Source: CAVVST01 sp963750995
GTDB taxonomy: Bacteria > Acidobacteriota > Vicinamibacteria > Vicinamibacterales > UBA2999
Direction of reading: 5' to 3'
Assembly (NCBI GenBank): GCA_963750995.1
Contig: CAVVST010000005.1
Coordinates: forward strand, 1,636,378-1,700,377
DNA length: 64,000 bases
Part shown: positions 33,014 through 41,516 of the stretch, in pieces
How positions within the stretch are numbered: position 1 is the first letter of the stretch
Layout: each line of letters opens with the position of its first letter
Notes under the pieces: model-generated
What the model was told of the DNA's origin: nothing
The model's database searches: none
What the model saw: the letters and a program-made list of their open reading frames with translations, nothing else
Translations under genes and position numbers: made by a program

Positions 33014-33091
33014 CACCTGAAAAACACAGCAAGGGAAGTGCCTCTGGAGAGCGTGCACGGGCACGGCTGTGCGCAAAGTCCAGCTTCGGGG

Positions 33092-33097
33092 GATAAT
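33092..33097 (+). promoter_or_regulatory. -10 box for DUF6152 gene 4
   Basis: GATAAT, 22 bp before GTG 33120, with GGAGG at 33108-33112 between. Confidence 0.35.
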
Positions 33098-33119
33098 GCG
33101 CGCCTACGGAGGTGTTCCC

Positions 33120-33492
33120 GTGAGTAGACGCATCATTGCCCTCGTCGTGATTGGCGCCGCGCTCCTGATGAGCCCGGCCCTCGTGGTGGCGCATCACGGT
33201 GCCGCCACGTTCGATACGGAAGGCGAAATCACCATCAAAGGAACCGTGACGGAATGGGTCTGGTCCAATCCGCATTCCATCCTCAGGCTCGAAGTCAAGG
33301 CGGCGGACGGCACCGTCAAGAAGTGGTCGGTCGCCACCGCCAACATCGCCGACCTCTCGAAACGCGGATGGGCGCGGCGATCGTTCAGCCGCGGGTGATG
33401 AGGTCACCGTGACGATCCAGCCGGCCAAGAGCGGCGAGCCGGTCGGGATGATCAGGACCGTCCTGCTGGCCAATGGCCAGAAACTGCAGTAG
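33120..33492 (+). CDS. DUF6152 family exported protein 4, one frameshift
   Basis: Start GTG 33120 with GGAGG 7 bp upstream. Signal peptide residues 1-24, mature start His25-His26-Gly. Core: ITIKGTVTEWVWSNPHSILR and WSVATANIADLSKRGWARRS. The frame then breaks at about 33393: one reading stops at TGA 33398, the overlapping one continues GDEVTVTIQPAKSGEPVGM to the TAG at 33492. One extra base in GCCGCGGGT would explain it. Repaired length is about 123 residues, matching its relatives. The DLxGxW gene follows within 15 bp. Confidence 0.75.
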
Positions 33493-33506
33493 CCATGAGG
33501 ATCACT

Positions 33507-34325
33507 ATGCGCGCACGTTTGACGGTCGCATCTCTGATCGCGGCGATGATCGCGATTTGTCCGTCCGGGGCAGCGGCGCAGTCCTGGAGTTTCCCCGGAC
33601 TGGGCAACGCGGAGTTCGCAGCGGTCACTCCTGGAGGGGCGCCGCCACCGCGTGACCTGACGGGCGCGTGGGATCCAGGCCAGGCGGGCATCGCCGGAGG
33701 CGAGAACTACTTCTCCGGGAGGAGCGTGGCCCCCTTCACGCCGCGCGGCAAGGAGATGGTGGCCGGCAATCGACCGGGGCACGGCCCTTACTCCGCGAAG
33801 GTATCCGAGGGCAACGATCCACTGACGACACGCGGTGATCCGTCAGGCTTCCCGCGGATCGTGAACTACGAATTCCGGCCCACCCGAATCGTCCAGATGC
33901 CTGGCGCGGTGCTGATGTTGTACTCGTTCAACCAGACGTGGCGCGTCATCTGGACCGACGGCCGGAAGCTGCCCGAGGATCCCGATCCGCGGTGGTTCGG
34001 CTACTCTGTCGGGCGCTGGGAAGACGACTTCACCTTCGTCGTCGACACGGTCGGGATGACCGATCGCACATGGGTGGACAGCGGCGGCTTCCCGCACAGC
34101 GAGGCGATGCGCGTCCAGGAACGCTACCGCCGGGTCAATCTGAACACCATCGAGCTGACGGTGACCATCGACGATCCGCAGATCTACACCAAGCCCTGGA
34201 TATCCCGCGACCGGATGCCGCTGAAGCGGCTGCCCGACAATACGGATTTCCTGGAGCAGATCTACGCGGCCTCCGAAGTCACCGGCTACAAGGAAGACAT
34301 CGCCGTCAAGACCAAGACGCAGTAG
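33507..34325 (+). CDS. exported DLxGxW-family protein 6
   Basis: 272 residues from ATG 33507, which has AGGA at a good distance; ATG 33495 is the alternative. Signal peptide to about residue 24 (GAAAQS), then RDLTGAWDPG. Shared features are FRPTRIVQMPGAVLMLYSF, WTDGRKLPEDPDPRWFGYS, GRWEDDFTFVVDTVGM, TWVDSGGFPHSEAMRVQERY and TVTIDDPQIYTKPW. Like protein 2 it directly follows a DUF6152 gene. Function unknown. Confidence 0.7.
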   Translation: MRARLTVASLIAAMIAICPSGAAAQSWSFPGLGNAEFAAVTPGGAPPPRDLTGAWDPGQAGIAGGENYFSGRSVAPFTPRGKEMVAGNRPGHGPYSAKVSEGNDPLTTRGDPSGFPRIVNYEFRPTRIVQMPGAVLMLYSFNQTWRVIWTDGRKLPEDPDPRWFGYSVGRWEDDFTFVVDTVGMTDRTWVDSGGFPHSEAMRVQERYRRVNLNTIELTVTIDDPQIYTKPWISRDRMPLKRLPDNTDFLEQIYAASEVTGYKEDIAVKTKTQ

Positions 34326-34348
34326 ATCGATCGGATCCCGCGAGGCGA

Positions 34349-34412
34349 CAACGCGCAGGGCGAGTTCTGCGAAGCGACAAGCGTAGGGCGGGTTCCGCGA
34401 AGCGGACCCGCC
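34349..34412. repeat. hairpin repeats between convergent genes
   Basis: A good copy at 34387-34412 has arms GGCGGGTTCCGC and GCGGACCCGCC around GAA. A decayed copy lies at about 34349-34372 (GGGCGAGTTCTGCGAAGCGAC). Possible bidirectional terminator. Confidence 0.7.
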
Positions 34413-34417
34413 GATGG

Positions 34418-35569
34418 CTACTGGCTGTAGGTGATCCGGTAGATCTTGCCCTGCACGTCGTCAGACACGAGCAGCGATCCGTCGGCTGACTGCAAGACAT
34501 CAACCGGCCGGCCCATCACCTCTTTCCCGTCGAAAAAGCCGCCAGCGAAGACCTCCTGGCCTGACGAGGTGCCGTCCTGGATGCGCACCACGGCGATCCG
34601 GTAGCCGAGCGGCGCGCTGCGGTTCCACGACCCGTGCTCGGCAACGAACAGTTGGTTCTTGTACTGCGCCGGAAACATCGTGCCGGTATAGAACGTCATG
34701 CCGATCGCGGCGACATGCGGTCCCATCTTCACGACCGGAGGCACGTAAGCGCCGCAGGACTTGCCCTTCCCGAACTCGGGATCGAGCACGTCCCCCTGGT
34801 GGCAATACGGGAATCCGAAGTGCTGTCCGACGCCGGTCGCCCGATTCACCTCGTCGCTCGGCAGGTTGTCCCCGAGCATGTCCCGCCCGTTGTCGGAGAA
34901 CCAGAGGGCGCCGCCGGTCGGGTCGAAGGCCATGCCCACCGAGTTCCTGACACCGCGGGCGTACACCTCACGTCCCGATCCATCGGGATTCATGCGAAGG
35001 ATCGTGGCCCAGGGGTCGCCGCGATCGCAGACGTTGCAGGGACCGCCGACGGGCACGTACAGCTTTCCATCCGGCCCGAATCGCAGGTACTTCCAACTGT
35101 GACTGGTGGTGCTCGAGTCGGTGGGCAGATCAGCGACCACGATCGGCGCGGGGGGGTTGTCGAGTCGGCTGACGATGTTGTCGAACCGGACGATCCGGTG
35201 CTGCTCGCCGACGAACAGCGCGCCATCACGGAACGCAACACCGTTGGGCATGTTGAGGCCCGTGATGATCGTCTTCACCTCGTCGGCGCGCCCGTCGCGA
35301 TTGGTATCGCGGACCGCATAGACGTTGCCAATCTTCGGGTTTCCGGAAAAGAGGCCGAGGCTGCCGACGAACACCGTGCCGTCCGGAGCCAGGGCCATCT
35401 GGCGGGCAGACGACAGGCCCTCGGCATAGAGCGCGATCTGAAAGCCCGGGGGCAGCGACACCTTCGCGAACTGGACGACTGGAAGCGGCTTCTGCTGCGC
35501 CAGCGCCGGAAGCGTCGCGAGCGTCACGACGGCGAGGGCTGCGATAAGACGGAGCAAAGAAGGTTGCAA
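34418..35569 (-). CDS. secreted PQQ-type sugar (sorbosone-like) dehydrogenase
   Basis: 383 residues. Signal peptide to about residue 24 (LPALAQ). The six-bladed propeller of soluble quinoprotein glucose/sorbosone dehydrogenases is recognisable from PPGFQIALYAEGLSSARQMA, GLNMPNGVAFRDGALFVGEQ, RFGPDGKLYVPVGGPC, RGVRNSVGMAFDPTGGALWF, DNGRD and VAEHGSWNRS. It would oxidise a sugar or sugar aldehyde in the periplasm using PQQ; no PQQ synthesis genes are in view. Two Cys pairs (CNVC and C...C around YCHQGDVLDPEFGKGKSC) are seen, as in subfamily members. Single gene. Confidence 0.82.
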   Translation of the reverse strand: MQPSLLRLIAALAVVTLATLPALAQQKPLPVVQFAKVSLPPGFQIALYAEGLSSARQMALAPDGTVFVGSLGLFSGNPKIGNVYAVRDTNRDGRADEVKTIITGLNMPNGVAFRDGALFVGEQHRIVRFDNIVSRLDNPPAPIVVADLPTDSSTTSHSWKYLRFGPDGKLYVPVGGPCNVCDRGDPWATILRMNPDGSGREVYARGVRNSVGMAFDPTGGALWFSDNGRDMLGDNLPSDEVNRATGVGQHFGFPYCHQGDVLDPEFGKGKSCGAYVPPVVKMGPHVAAIGMTFYTGTMFPAQYKNQLFVAEHGSWNRSAPLGYRIAVVRIQDGTSSGQEVFAGGFFDGKEVMGRPVDVLQSADGSLLVSDDVQGKIYRITYSQ

Positions 35570-35648
35570 GGGTTCCTCACTTTACTGAGCTGAATGGCGC
35601 AGCGCTTGATGCTATCGTCGTTCGCCTCCCGCTTCCACGATTGGTTTC

Positions 35649-36038
35649 CTATTCCGTCACTTTCACGCTGGGCTTCGGCTGCCACGAAAACTCGTCGAGT
35701 CGGTTCGGCCCCAGCTGCTCGACCACCTGCAGCGTGGATGCGGCGAGCTCGATCAGCGACGCGACGTCAATCCGCTGACACGCCGGGGCAAACGGCTGGA
35801 GGTAGGCCGACCCGCGGGTGAGCATGTAGACAGCGCCGTGATAATTGCGCCGCTGAAGGTGGTAGAAGGCTACGCCAATCTGGAGAATTCCCTGGTACAG
35901 TCGCCGCACGGGGCGAGTCTCGGCGCGCCAGAGCAACTCGAGTGTCTCGTGTTGTTCGAAGTATTCTCCACGATTGAACTGCTCGACACCTTGCAGGAGT
36001 TGCGGGGGCGGCAGCTCGTGGCACCAGGGTTCAGTCAA
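35649..36038 (-). CDS. DUF309 family protein
   Basis: 129 residues, all-helical. The family signature is FNRGEYFEQHETLELLWRAE near residues 20-40, then LYQGILQIGVAFYHLQRRNY and GAVYMLTRGSAYL. DUF309 proteins are small cytoplasmic helical bundles of unknown role with a conserved His-Glu pair that suggests metal binding. Divergent from the YggT gene at 36080. Confidence 0.85.
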   Translation of the reverse strand: MTEPWCHELPPPQLLQGVEQFNRGEYFEQHETLELLWRAETRPVRRLYQGILQIGVAFYHLQRRNYHGAVYMLTRGSAYLQPFAPACQRIDVASLIELAASTLQVVEQLGPNRLDEFSWQPKPSVKVTE

Positions 36039-36079
36039 CGGCGGGCCTTGTCACGACAGAAACGTCGGGTGTGCATATC

Positions 36080-36307
36080 ATGCGAATCGTTGGGACGCTC
36101 ATCGACCTGTACTCGCTCGTCGTGCTCGCGGCCGTCGTCATCTCCTGGATACGAGTGGACCCGCGACATCCGCTGGCGAGGATCGTATATAGGCTCACGG
36201 AGCCCGTCCTGGCACCGATTCGCAGGGCGCTCCCCCTCGTCGGCGGGCTCGATTTTTCGCCGCTGGTGTTGTTGATCGCGTTGCGCGTACTGAGAAGACT
36301 CTGGTAA
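36080..36307 (+). CDS. YggT family membrane protein
   Basis: 75 residues, ATG 36080 (an in-frame GTG lies at 36071). Two hydrophobic segments near residues 5-25 and 55-70 bracket the family signature RHPLARIVYRLTEPVLAPIR and GGLDFSPL. YggT proteins are inner-membrane proteins linked with cell division or cell shape in some bacteria. It precedes the ThDP enzyme gene by 51 bp. Confidence 0.85.
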   Translation: MRIVGTLIDLYSLVVLAAVVISWIRVDPRHPLARIVYRLTEPVLAPIRRALPLVGGLDFSPLVLLIALRVLRRLW

Positions 36308-36358
36308 CAGTGACGTCGGCTTCGGAACGACCCTCTCTTATCGCAGAATCTGACGCAT

Positions 36359-38299
36359 ATGGACAAGACGCGATCGGTTGATCGGAGACAGTTCATGAAG
36401 CGGGCCGCGTCCGCGGGTGCCGCCGCCGTCACCGCACCAACGATCCTGGGAGCGCAGGCGGACGCCGGACAGGGTGCGGCGGCCTCGCCGCCGGCGGCCG
36501 AAACGCCGGCCGTCGAAGTGCTGACCGGCGGCCGCAGTGGCTCGGATTTCATGGTGGACGTCATCAAGGCGCTCGGCGTTCCCTACGTCCTGGGAAATCC
36601 GGGCTCGAGTTTCCGCGGCCTGCAGGAATCGATCGTGAACTACGCCGGCAATCGCGAGCCGGAGTTTCTGACCTGCCTCCACGAAGAGACTGCGGTGGCG
36701 ATGGCGCACGGCTACGCCAAGATCGAAGGCAAGCCGCTCATCGTGCTCGCCCACGGGACCGTCGGACTGCAGCATGCGTCGATGGCGATTTACAACGCGT
36801 GGTGCGATCGCGTGCCCGTCTACCTCATTCTCGGCAACACGCTCGACGCGACCATGCGGTTCCCCGGCGTCGAATGGGTCCACAGCGTCCAGGACGCCGC
36901 GGCGATGGTGCGCGACTACACCAAGTGGGACGACACGCCGTACTCGCTGCAGCATTTCGCCGAGTCGGCGGTGCGGGCGTACAAAGTCTCGATGACCCCC
37001 TGGGCCGGCCCCGTCGTGCTGGTAGCGGACGCCGAGCTGCAGGAGCGGCCGCTGGCGGATCAGCACGGCGCCGAAAGTCTCCATATCCCGAAACTGACGC
37101 TTGCGTCGCCCCCCGCCGCCGACGCCGGCGCCGTCCTCGAGCTGGCGAAACTGCTCGTCGGCGCCGACAGCCCCGTGTTCGTCGCCGATCGCGCCGCCCG
37201 CTCGCAGGCCGGCATGGATACGCTCGTCGAGCTCGCGGAACTCCTGCAGGCGCCGGTCATCAGCACCCAGTACGGATCGATGCCGCCGCTCGGTGCGGGG
37301 AGGATGAATTTCCCGTCCCGTCATCCGCTGAACCACACGCTGCGCGCCGGGGCCGCGATCGCCGAGGGCGACCTCGTCGTCGGACTCGAGGTCGCCAATT
37401 TCTTCGCCGCGACCAACGTCTATCGCGATCAGATCCAGCGGAGCTCCCGTCCCGCCACCAAGGCGGGCGCGAAGCTGGTGACGATTACCGCCGGCGAGCT
37501 CCAGACGAAGGCCAACTACCAGGACTTCCAGCGCTACTCGGAGGTCGATCTGGCGCTGGCCGCCGATGCTGAGGCGACGTTGCCGTCGCTCGTCGACGCA
37601 GTGAACCGCCTGCTGACCGACGACCGGAAGCGGCTCATCGCCGAGCGCGGGCTAAAGCATGCCGAGGCGGGCCGCGTGGCCCGCGACCGCGCCCGCGCCG
37701 ACGCCACGTACGCCTGGGACGCCACGCCCATCAGCACGGCACGGGTGGCGGCTGAAGTGTGGGCCCAGATTCAGAACGAAGACTGGGCGCTCGTCAACGG
37801 CGCGCTGAGCGGCTGGGTGAATCGTCTCTGGAATTTCGAGAGGTACTACCAGTACATCGGTGTGTCGGGCGGGTCGGGCATCGGCTACGGCGCGCCGGCC
37901 GCGGTGGGTGCGGCGCTGGCCAACAAGAAATATGGACGGTTGTCGATCAACCTTCAGAACGACGGCGACCTCATGTACGCGCCGGGCGTGCTCTGGACGG
38001 CCGCCCACCACCGGATTCCGATCCTCTTCGTCATGAACAACAACCGTGCCTACCACGAGGAAGTGATGCACATGCAGCGCATGGCCAACCGGCGCGAGCG
38101 GGGCATCGATCGCTCGGACGTCGGCTCTTCGATCAACGATCCCTCGATCGACTACAGGCAGCTCGCCCAGAGCATGGGCGTGCACGCCGAGGGGCCGATC
38201 ACCAATCCGAACGACCTGGCTCCCGCCATCAGGCGCGCCATCGCGACCGTGAAAAATGGAGAACCGGCGCTGATCGACGTGATCATGCAGCCTCGCTGA
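36359..38299 (+). CDS. Tat-exported ThDP-dependent enzyme (acetolactate synthase/oxidase-like)
   Basis: 646 residues. A twin-arginine signal, DRRQFMKRAASAGAAAV, occupies residues 8-25, so the folded enzyme with its cofactor should be exported. The ThDP-enzyme layout follows: VLGNPGSSFRGLQESI, HEETAVAMAHGYAK with the catalytic Glu near residue 107, AHGTVGLQHASMAIYNAW, a central domain, then the ThDP/Mg motif NDGDLMYAPGVLWTAAHH near residue 533 and ILFVMNNNRAY. The family decarboxylates or ligates 2-oxo acids; an oxidative decarboxylation passing electrons to a cytochrome is attractive since a cytochrome c gene follows. Cytosolic acetolactate synthase is excluded by the signal. Substrate unknown. 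Confidence 0.82.
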   Translation: MDKTRSVDRRQFMKRAASAGAAAVTAPTILGAQADAGQGAAASPPAAETPAVEVLTGGRSGSDFMVDVIKALGVPYVLGNPGSSFRGLQESIVNYAGNREPEFLTCLHEETAVAMAHGYAKIEGKPLIVLAHGTVGLQHASMAIYNAWCDRVPVYLILGNTLDATMRFPGVEWVHSVQDAAAMVRDYTKWDDTPYSLQHFAESAVRAYKVSMTPWAGPVVLVADAELQERPLADQHGAESLHIPKLTLASPPAADAGAVLELAKLLVGADSPVFVADRAARSQAGMDTLVELAELLQAPVISTQYGSMPPLGAGRMNFPSRHPLNHTLRAGAAIAEGDLVVGLEVANFFAATNVYRDQIQRSSRPATKAGAKLVTITAGELQTKANYQDFQRYSEVDLALAADAEATLPSLVDAVNRLLTDDRKRLIAERGLKHAEAGRVARDRARADATYAWDATPISTARVAAEVWAQIQNEDWALVNGALSGWVNRLWNFERYYQYIGVSGGSGIGYGAPAAVGAALANKKYGRLSINLQNDGDLMYAPGVLWTAAHHRIPILFVMNNNRAYHEEVMHMQRMANRRERGIDRSDVGSSINDPSIDYRQLAQSMGVHAEGPITNPNDLAPAIRRAIATVKNGEPALIDVIMQPR

Positions 38300-38300
38300 A

Positions 38301-38376
38301 CCAATTCCCAACTCCCAATTCCCAACTCGCAACTCCGAAGCTTTCTTGGGCGTTGGCAGTTGGGAGTTGGGGTTGA
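38301..38376. repeat. CAACTCCC/GGGAGTTG inverted minisatellite
   Basis: Tandem AATTCCCAACTCCC units followed after AAGCTTTCTTGG by GGCAGTTGGGAGTTGGGG on the opposite strand, a potential hairpin. It is the same element type as 19313-19400, here between two genes on the same strand. Confidence 0.7.
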
Positions 38377-38383
38377 GGAGAGA

Positions 38384-38776
38384 ATGATGAACAGACACAT
38401 CATGACCGTCGTCGGGATGGCCGCCGTCTTGTCGGGCGCCGCGACGCTCGCGCAGCAGGCGCCGGCTCAGGCTCCTGGGCCCGCGCCACCCACCGCGACC
38501 GAGCCCGCGCGCAACCTGGAGAACGGAAAGAAACTGTACGAGAAATATGGATGCTCGGATTGTCACGGGCTCCTGGGGCAGGGAGCCCCGACCAGCGGAC
38601 CGCGCATCGCGCCGAACCCGCTTCCCCTCGCCGCGTTCATCCGCTACGTGCGAGCGCCGCGCCTGCAGATGCCGCCGTATACCGTCAAGGTGATGCCGGA
38701 TCAGGAACTGGCGGACGTGCGCGCCTACCTTGCTTCGGTGCCGAAGCCGGCGCCGGTTACCGTCCTCGCGCCGTGA
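38384..38776 (+). CDS. monohaem c-type cytochrome
   Basis: 130 residues from ATG 38384, with GAGGAGAG just upstream. Signal peptide to about residue 23, an Ala/Pro linker, then the haem site YGCSDCHGLLGQG near residue 55 with the distal Met probably in LQMPPYTVKVMPDQEL. Class I cytochrome c fold of about 85 residues. It follows the Tat-exported ThDP enzyme gene and could accept electrons from it in the periplasm. Confidence 0.87.
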   Translation: MMNRHIMTVVGMAAVLSGAATLAQQAPAQAPGPAPPTATEPARNLENGKKLYEKYGCSDCHGLLGQGAPTSGPRIAPNPLPLAAFIRYVRAPRLQMPPYTVKVMPDQELADVRAYLASVPKPAPVTVLAP

Positions 38777-38963
38777 TCGGCATACAACCCGATCGCCGCG
38801 CTGCAGCTCGACTCGGCTGTGCGATTTTACCTACTGAGCCGAACCTGATCGGCAACGGTGGCGACGGGCAGAGCTCAAACCTCCTTCATCCGTCCCAACG
38901 TCTAAAGAAGTGAAGCGAGGGAGCCGCCGTCGAGGTCGATGTTCCCTCCGGGGAGCGGTCATC

Positions 38964-39545
38964 ATGTTTCGCCTGAACGTCTTCGCATTCGTGTGCCTTC
39001 TGGCATTCCCGGTCACCGTCATGGCGGAGACGCGCGTTGACATAAACCGCAGCAAGGACTTCCGCCAATACACGACATTCAGCGTTGAGGTCTCCCCGCC
39101 GATTCGGGACGGCGAAGTGGATGAAGCTAACACGATCGCCATGAACCGTCTGCGCGAGGCGGTGACAACTGCGCTCCGGGCACGCGGACTCACACCCACG
39201 GATGGTGAAGCGGATCTCACTCTTCGCGTGGCGAGCCGAGAAACTGAACGGACGGAGCTCGTGAGCTCCTGGCCCGCTAATCCATACGGCTGGTACGGGC
39301 CGTGGGGATACGGATACACCGGATACTGGGGCGTACCGGGCTGGGGCGGCGATGTGTGGACGTATCGTTACCTCGAAGGGACCACAGCGATTGACGTCAT
39401 CGAGCGCACCACCGGCGACCTGGTGTACCGGGCCGAGGTCACTGCCCAGGTCGACGACGACGAAGAGGATCTCGACTATGACGCAGTCAAGATCGCTCGC
39501 AAAGCGTTCAAGAAATTCCCGGCGCGAGGAATCTACGTGGATTGA
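38964..39545 (+). CDS. exported DUF4136 family protein
   Basis: 193 residues from ATG 38964. Signal peptide to about residue 20 (VTVMAE), then TRVDINRSKDFRQYTTFSV, typical of DUF4136 lipoproteins although no lipobox Cys is seen here. Residues 95-130 are rich in Tyr, Trp and Gly (PYGWYGPWGYGYTGYWG), and the C-terminal strand region reads VIERTTGDLVYRAEV. Members are small periplasmic proteins of unknown role. Single gene. Confidence 0.8.
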   Translation: MFRLNVFAFVCLLAFPVTVMAETRVDINRSKDFRQYTTFSVEVSPPIRDGEVDEANTIAMNRLREAVTTALRARGLTPTDGEADLTLRVASRETERTELVSSWPANPYGWYGPWGYGYTGYWGVPGWGGDVWTYRYLEGTTAIDVIERTTGDLVYRAEVTAQVDDDEEDLDYDAVKIARKAFKKFPARGIYVD

Positions 39546-40075
39546 ATGTGCGACCGGGGAGTGTATGTCTGGAGAGTCTGTGGCGACGACCGGGCAGGAA
39601 TTACCGCGAATCCCTGCCCGGTCGTCACGTTAGTTGGCGGGGTGTCTGGGACGAGTTTCGCAACTGGGTGGTCGCGGCAGCGTAGACGTTTCGGCTCCGG
39701 CAAACGCGAACACCTTTCCGCTCCGCGAATTTACGGTCGTCGTCGCTCCCTCGATCAGTCGGTAGTACGAAATTCGTGGTGGACCTGCCCGCGAATCGCC
39801 TGGGGTCACGTTGCCGGCGGAAAACAGGCTGGCAACGGAGACCGAACCGGGTTCGAATCCCCACCGGGTCTCGCCGATAGGTATTTCGAGGTGCCACTCG
39901 TTGGAGACAACAGGCGCGCCGCCTAGTTAGCCGGCAGGAGGCGGTTCAACTCCTCGGCGGGTTCGACGACTACTATCGACGTGTCAATGGGATAGATGCG
40001 AACCAGCCACTCCGTCACGTTAGCTCTGGCGCATCCGCACGGCTAATGCCGTCAACTGTGAAGGGGAAAGGCCGG
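39546..40075. other. 530 bp without a recognised gene
   Basis: No convincing frame on either strand. At about 39850-39880 there is a tRNA T-arm-like stretch (GGGTTCGAATCCCCA) within GAGACC...GGTCTC flanks, but only three T-stem pairs form. It may be a decayed tRNA end or a chance match. The right edge is the 3' end of a truncated kinase/PD40 gene. Confidence 0.4.
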
Positions 40076-41338
40076 TCAGTTCGTTGGCCCGCGGCGCCTC
40101 ACATCGTAAAGCCAGTTTTGAACCACGTTGATTTGACTGGGAACTTGTTCGCCCGGCTTCACCATCAGAAAACGCTGGCCATCGGCCGACACGTCGTAGT
40201 TGGTCGCCAGGTTGGGGTATGGAGTCGCCAGGAAGTCTCCCTCGAACAGCACACGGGGTTTCGCCGCGGTAAAGGTCGGCTGGGTCGTCGTCTCGACAGC
40301 CATCATCTTGTTCGCGCTTCGGTAGAACAACTCCCGCCCATTGCGATTCCATGCCGGCTCCGTCCCGCCTTCCGTTGAAATCAGCCGCTTCCCGCCAGGG
40401 CCGGGATAGGGTTGCACGTAGATTTCCGGGCGCCCCGATTCGTCGGACACATAGGCCAGCCACCGCCCATCGGGGGAAAACGTTCCGTTCCCTTCGTTGA
40501 ACGGTGTTCCGAGGAACGGCTGCGCCTTGCGGTCGCTGAGGCTCAGCACCGAGATGTTCCGCCGGTCGGTCCTCTCATTGAAGACCAGCAATTGTCCATC
40601 CGGTGAGAATGACGTCGGATTTTGAATCTGCTCTCTTGTCATCAGCCGCTCCAGCCCGCCGCTGCCGTCTGCGAGTTGCCAGAACAGATTCGGCGGGCCT
40701 TCCTTGACTGACGAGAACACGATCCGTTTGCCGTCCGGCGTCCAAAGCGGGTTCTGGTTGTATGCCCCTTCAAACGTAAACCGGGTCAACCCACCCCGCG
40801 TCAGATCGTGGAGCCAGATTTCCGGGCCGATTTCCACGACCACCCGTTGGCCGTCGGGTGAAAGCTGCGGACGGTTATAGGCTCGTGGAGAGGCGGCCAC
40901 AGCCTGTTCCCTCCCGGTGCGGTCGACCCACACCAACGTGCGGAGGGGCGTTCCAATTCGGCGCGGTAGGCCAGCACGCCACTCTCGGAGGCAGCAAACG
41001 CTGCACGACCGCTGCCGGATCGACCTGCAGCCCCTCCGCAATGGGAACCGGCTCACCGGTTAGTTGAATGCGCTCGGTATCAAACGATTGCGCCATCAGC
41101 GTCCCATCGCGGTGGTAGAGCAAATAGCCTGGAGGAGAATAAAGGGCGTTGGATCCCTCATTGAGGAGCAGCGTTCTTTCCTTCGAATCCAGTGACCCCA
41201 CGTAGATGGCGGGGTTTCCCGTATAGCTCACCGCAAGATACAGAAAGTGTGTGCCATCGGGGAGAAACTGTGGCGAGGCGTGAGCAACTTCTTGCCGGGA
41301 GCCATCGATCGTGGTGACCGGCGTCGCTGAGTCGATTC
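40076..41338 (-). pseudogene. truncated PD40 propeller part of a Ser/Thr kinase gene
   Basis: Only the C-terminal propeller remains. An upstream part reads QFLPDGTHFLYLAVSYTGNP and PPGYLLYHRDGTLMAQSFD. A frameshift near 40970 leads into WVDRTGREQAVAASPRAYN, SPDGQRVVVEIGPEIWLHDL, LSPDGRW-like SPDGRWLAYVSDESGRPEIY and the closing FLMVKPGEQVPSQINVVQNW. The frame meets a stop at about 41338, and no kinase domain is found upstream, so the 5' two-thirds has been lost. It is related to the tandem genes at 59.9-64.0 kb. Confidence 0.8.
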
Positions 41339-41516
41339 ACGGGATCCTCCTGTGCCGCGACCATGCGCTCGGCCTCACCATCCAACAATTGGCCGGCGAA
41401 GAATGGGCGCTGGTGCCCGAGTCCCAGACGGGGGGCCACCAATGTCAACGCTGTTTCCCTGACGCCCCTTGCTCGCCACGATTCCGACCCCAAGGGAATA
41501 ACCCCCGGTCCGGTTT
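41339..41516. other. gap with no recognised gene
   Basis: Open frames exist on both strands but show no family features; probably scar sequence left by loss of the kinase 5' part. Confidence 0.35.

Noticed and set aside
39828..39880. tRNA-like T-arm GGGTTCGAATCCCC
   Set aside because: Only three T-stem pairs form and no D-arm or anticodon arm is found upstream; not reported as a gene and not identical to the tRNA-Asp 3' end.
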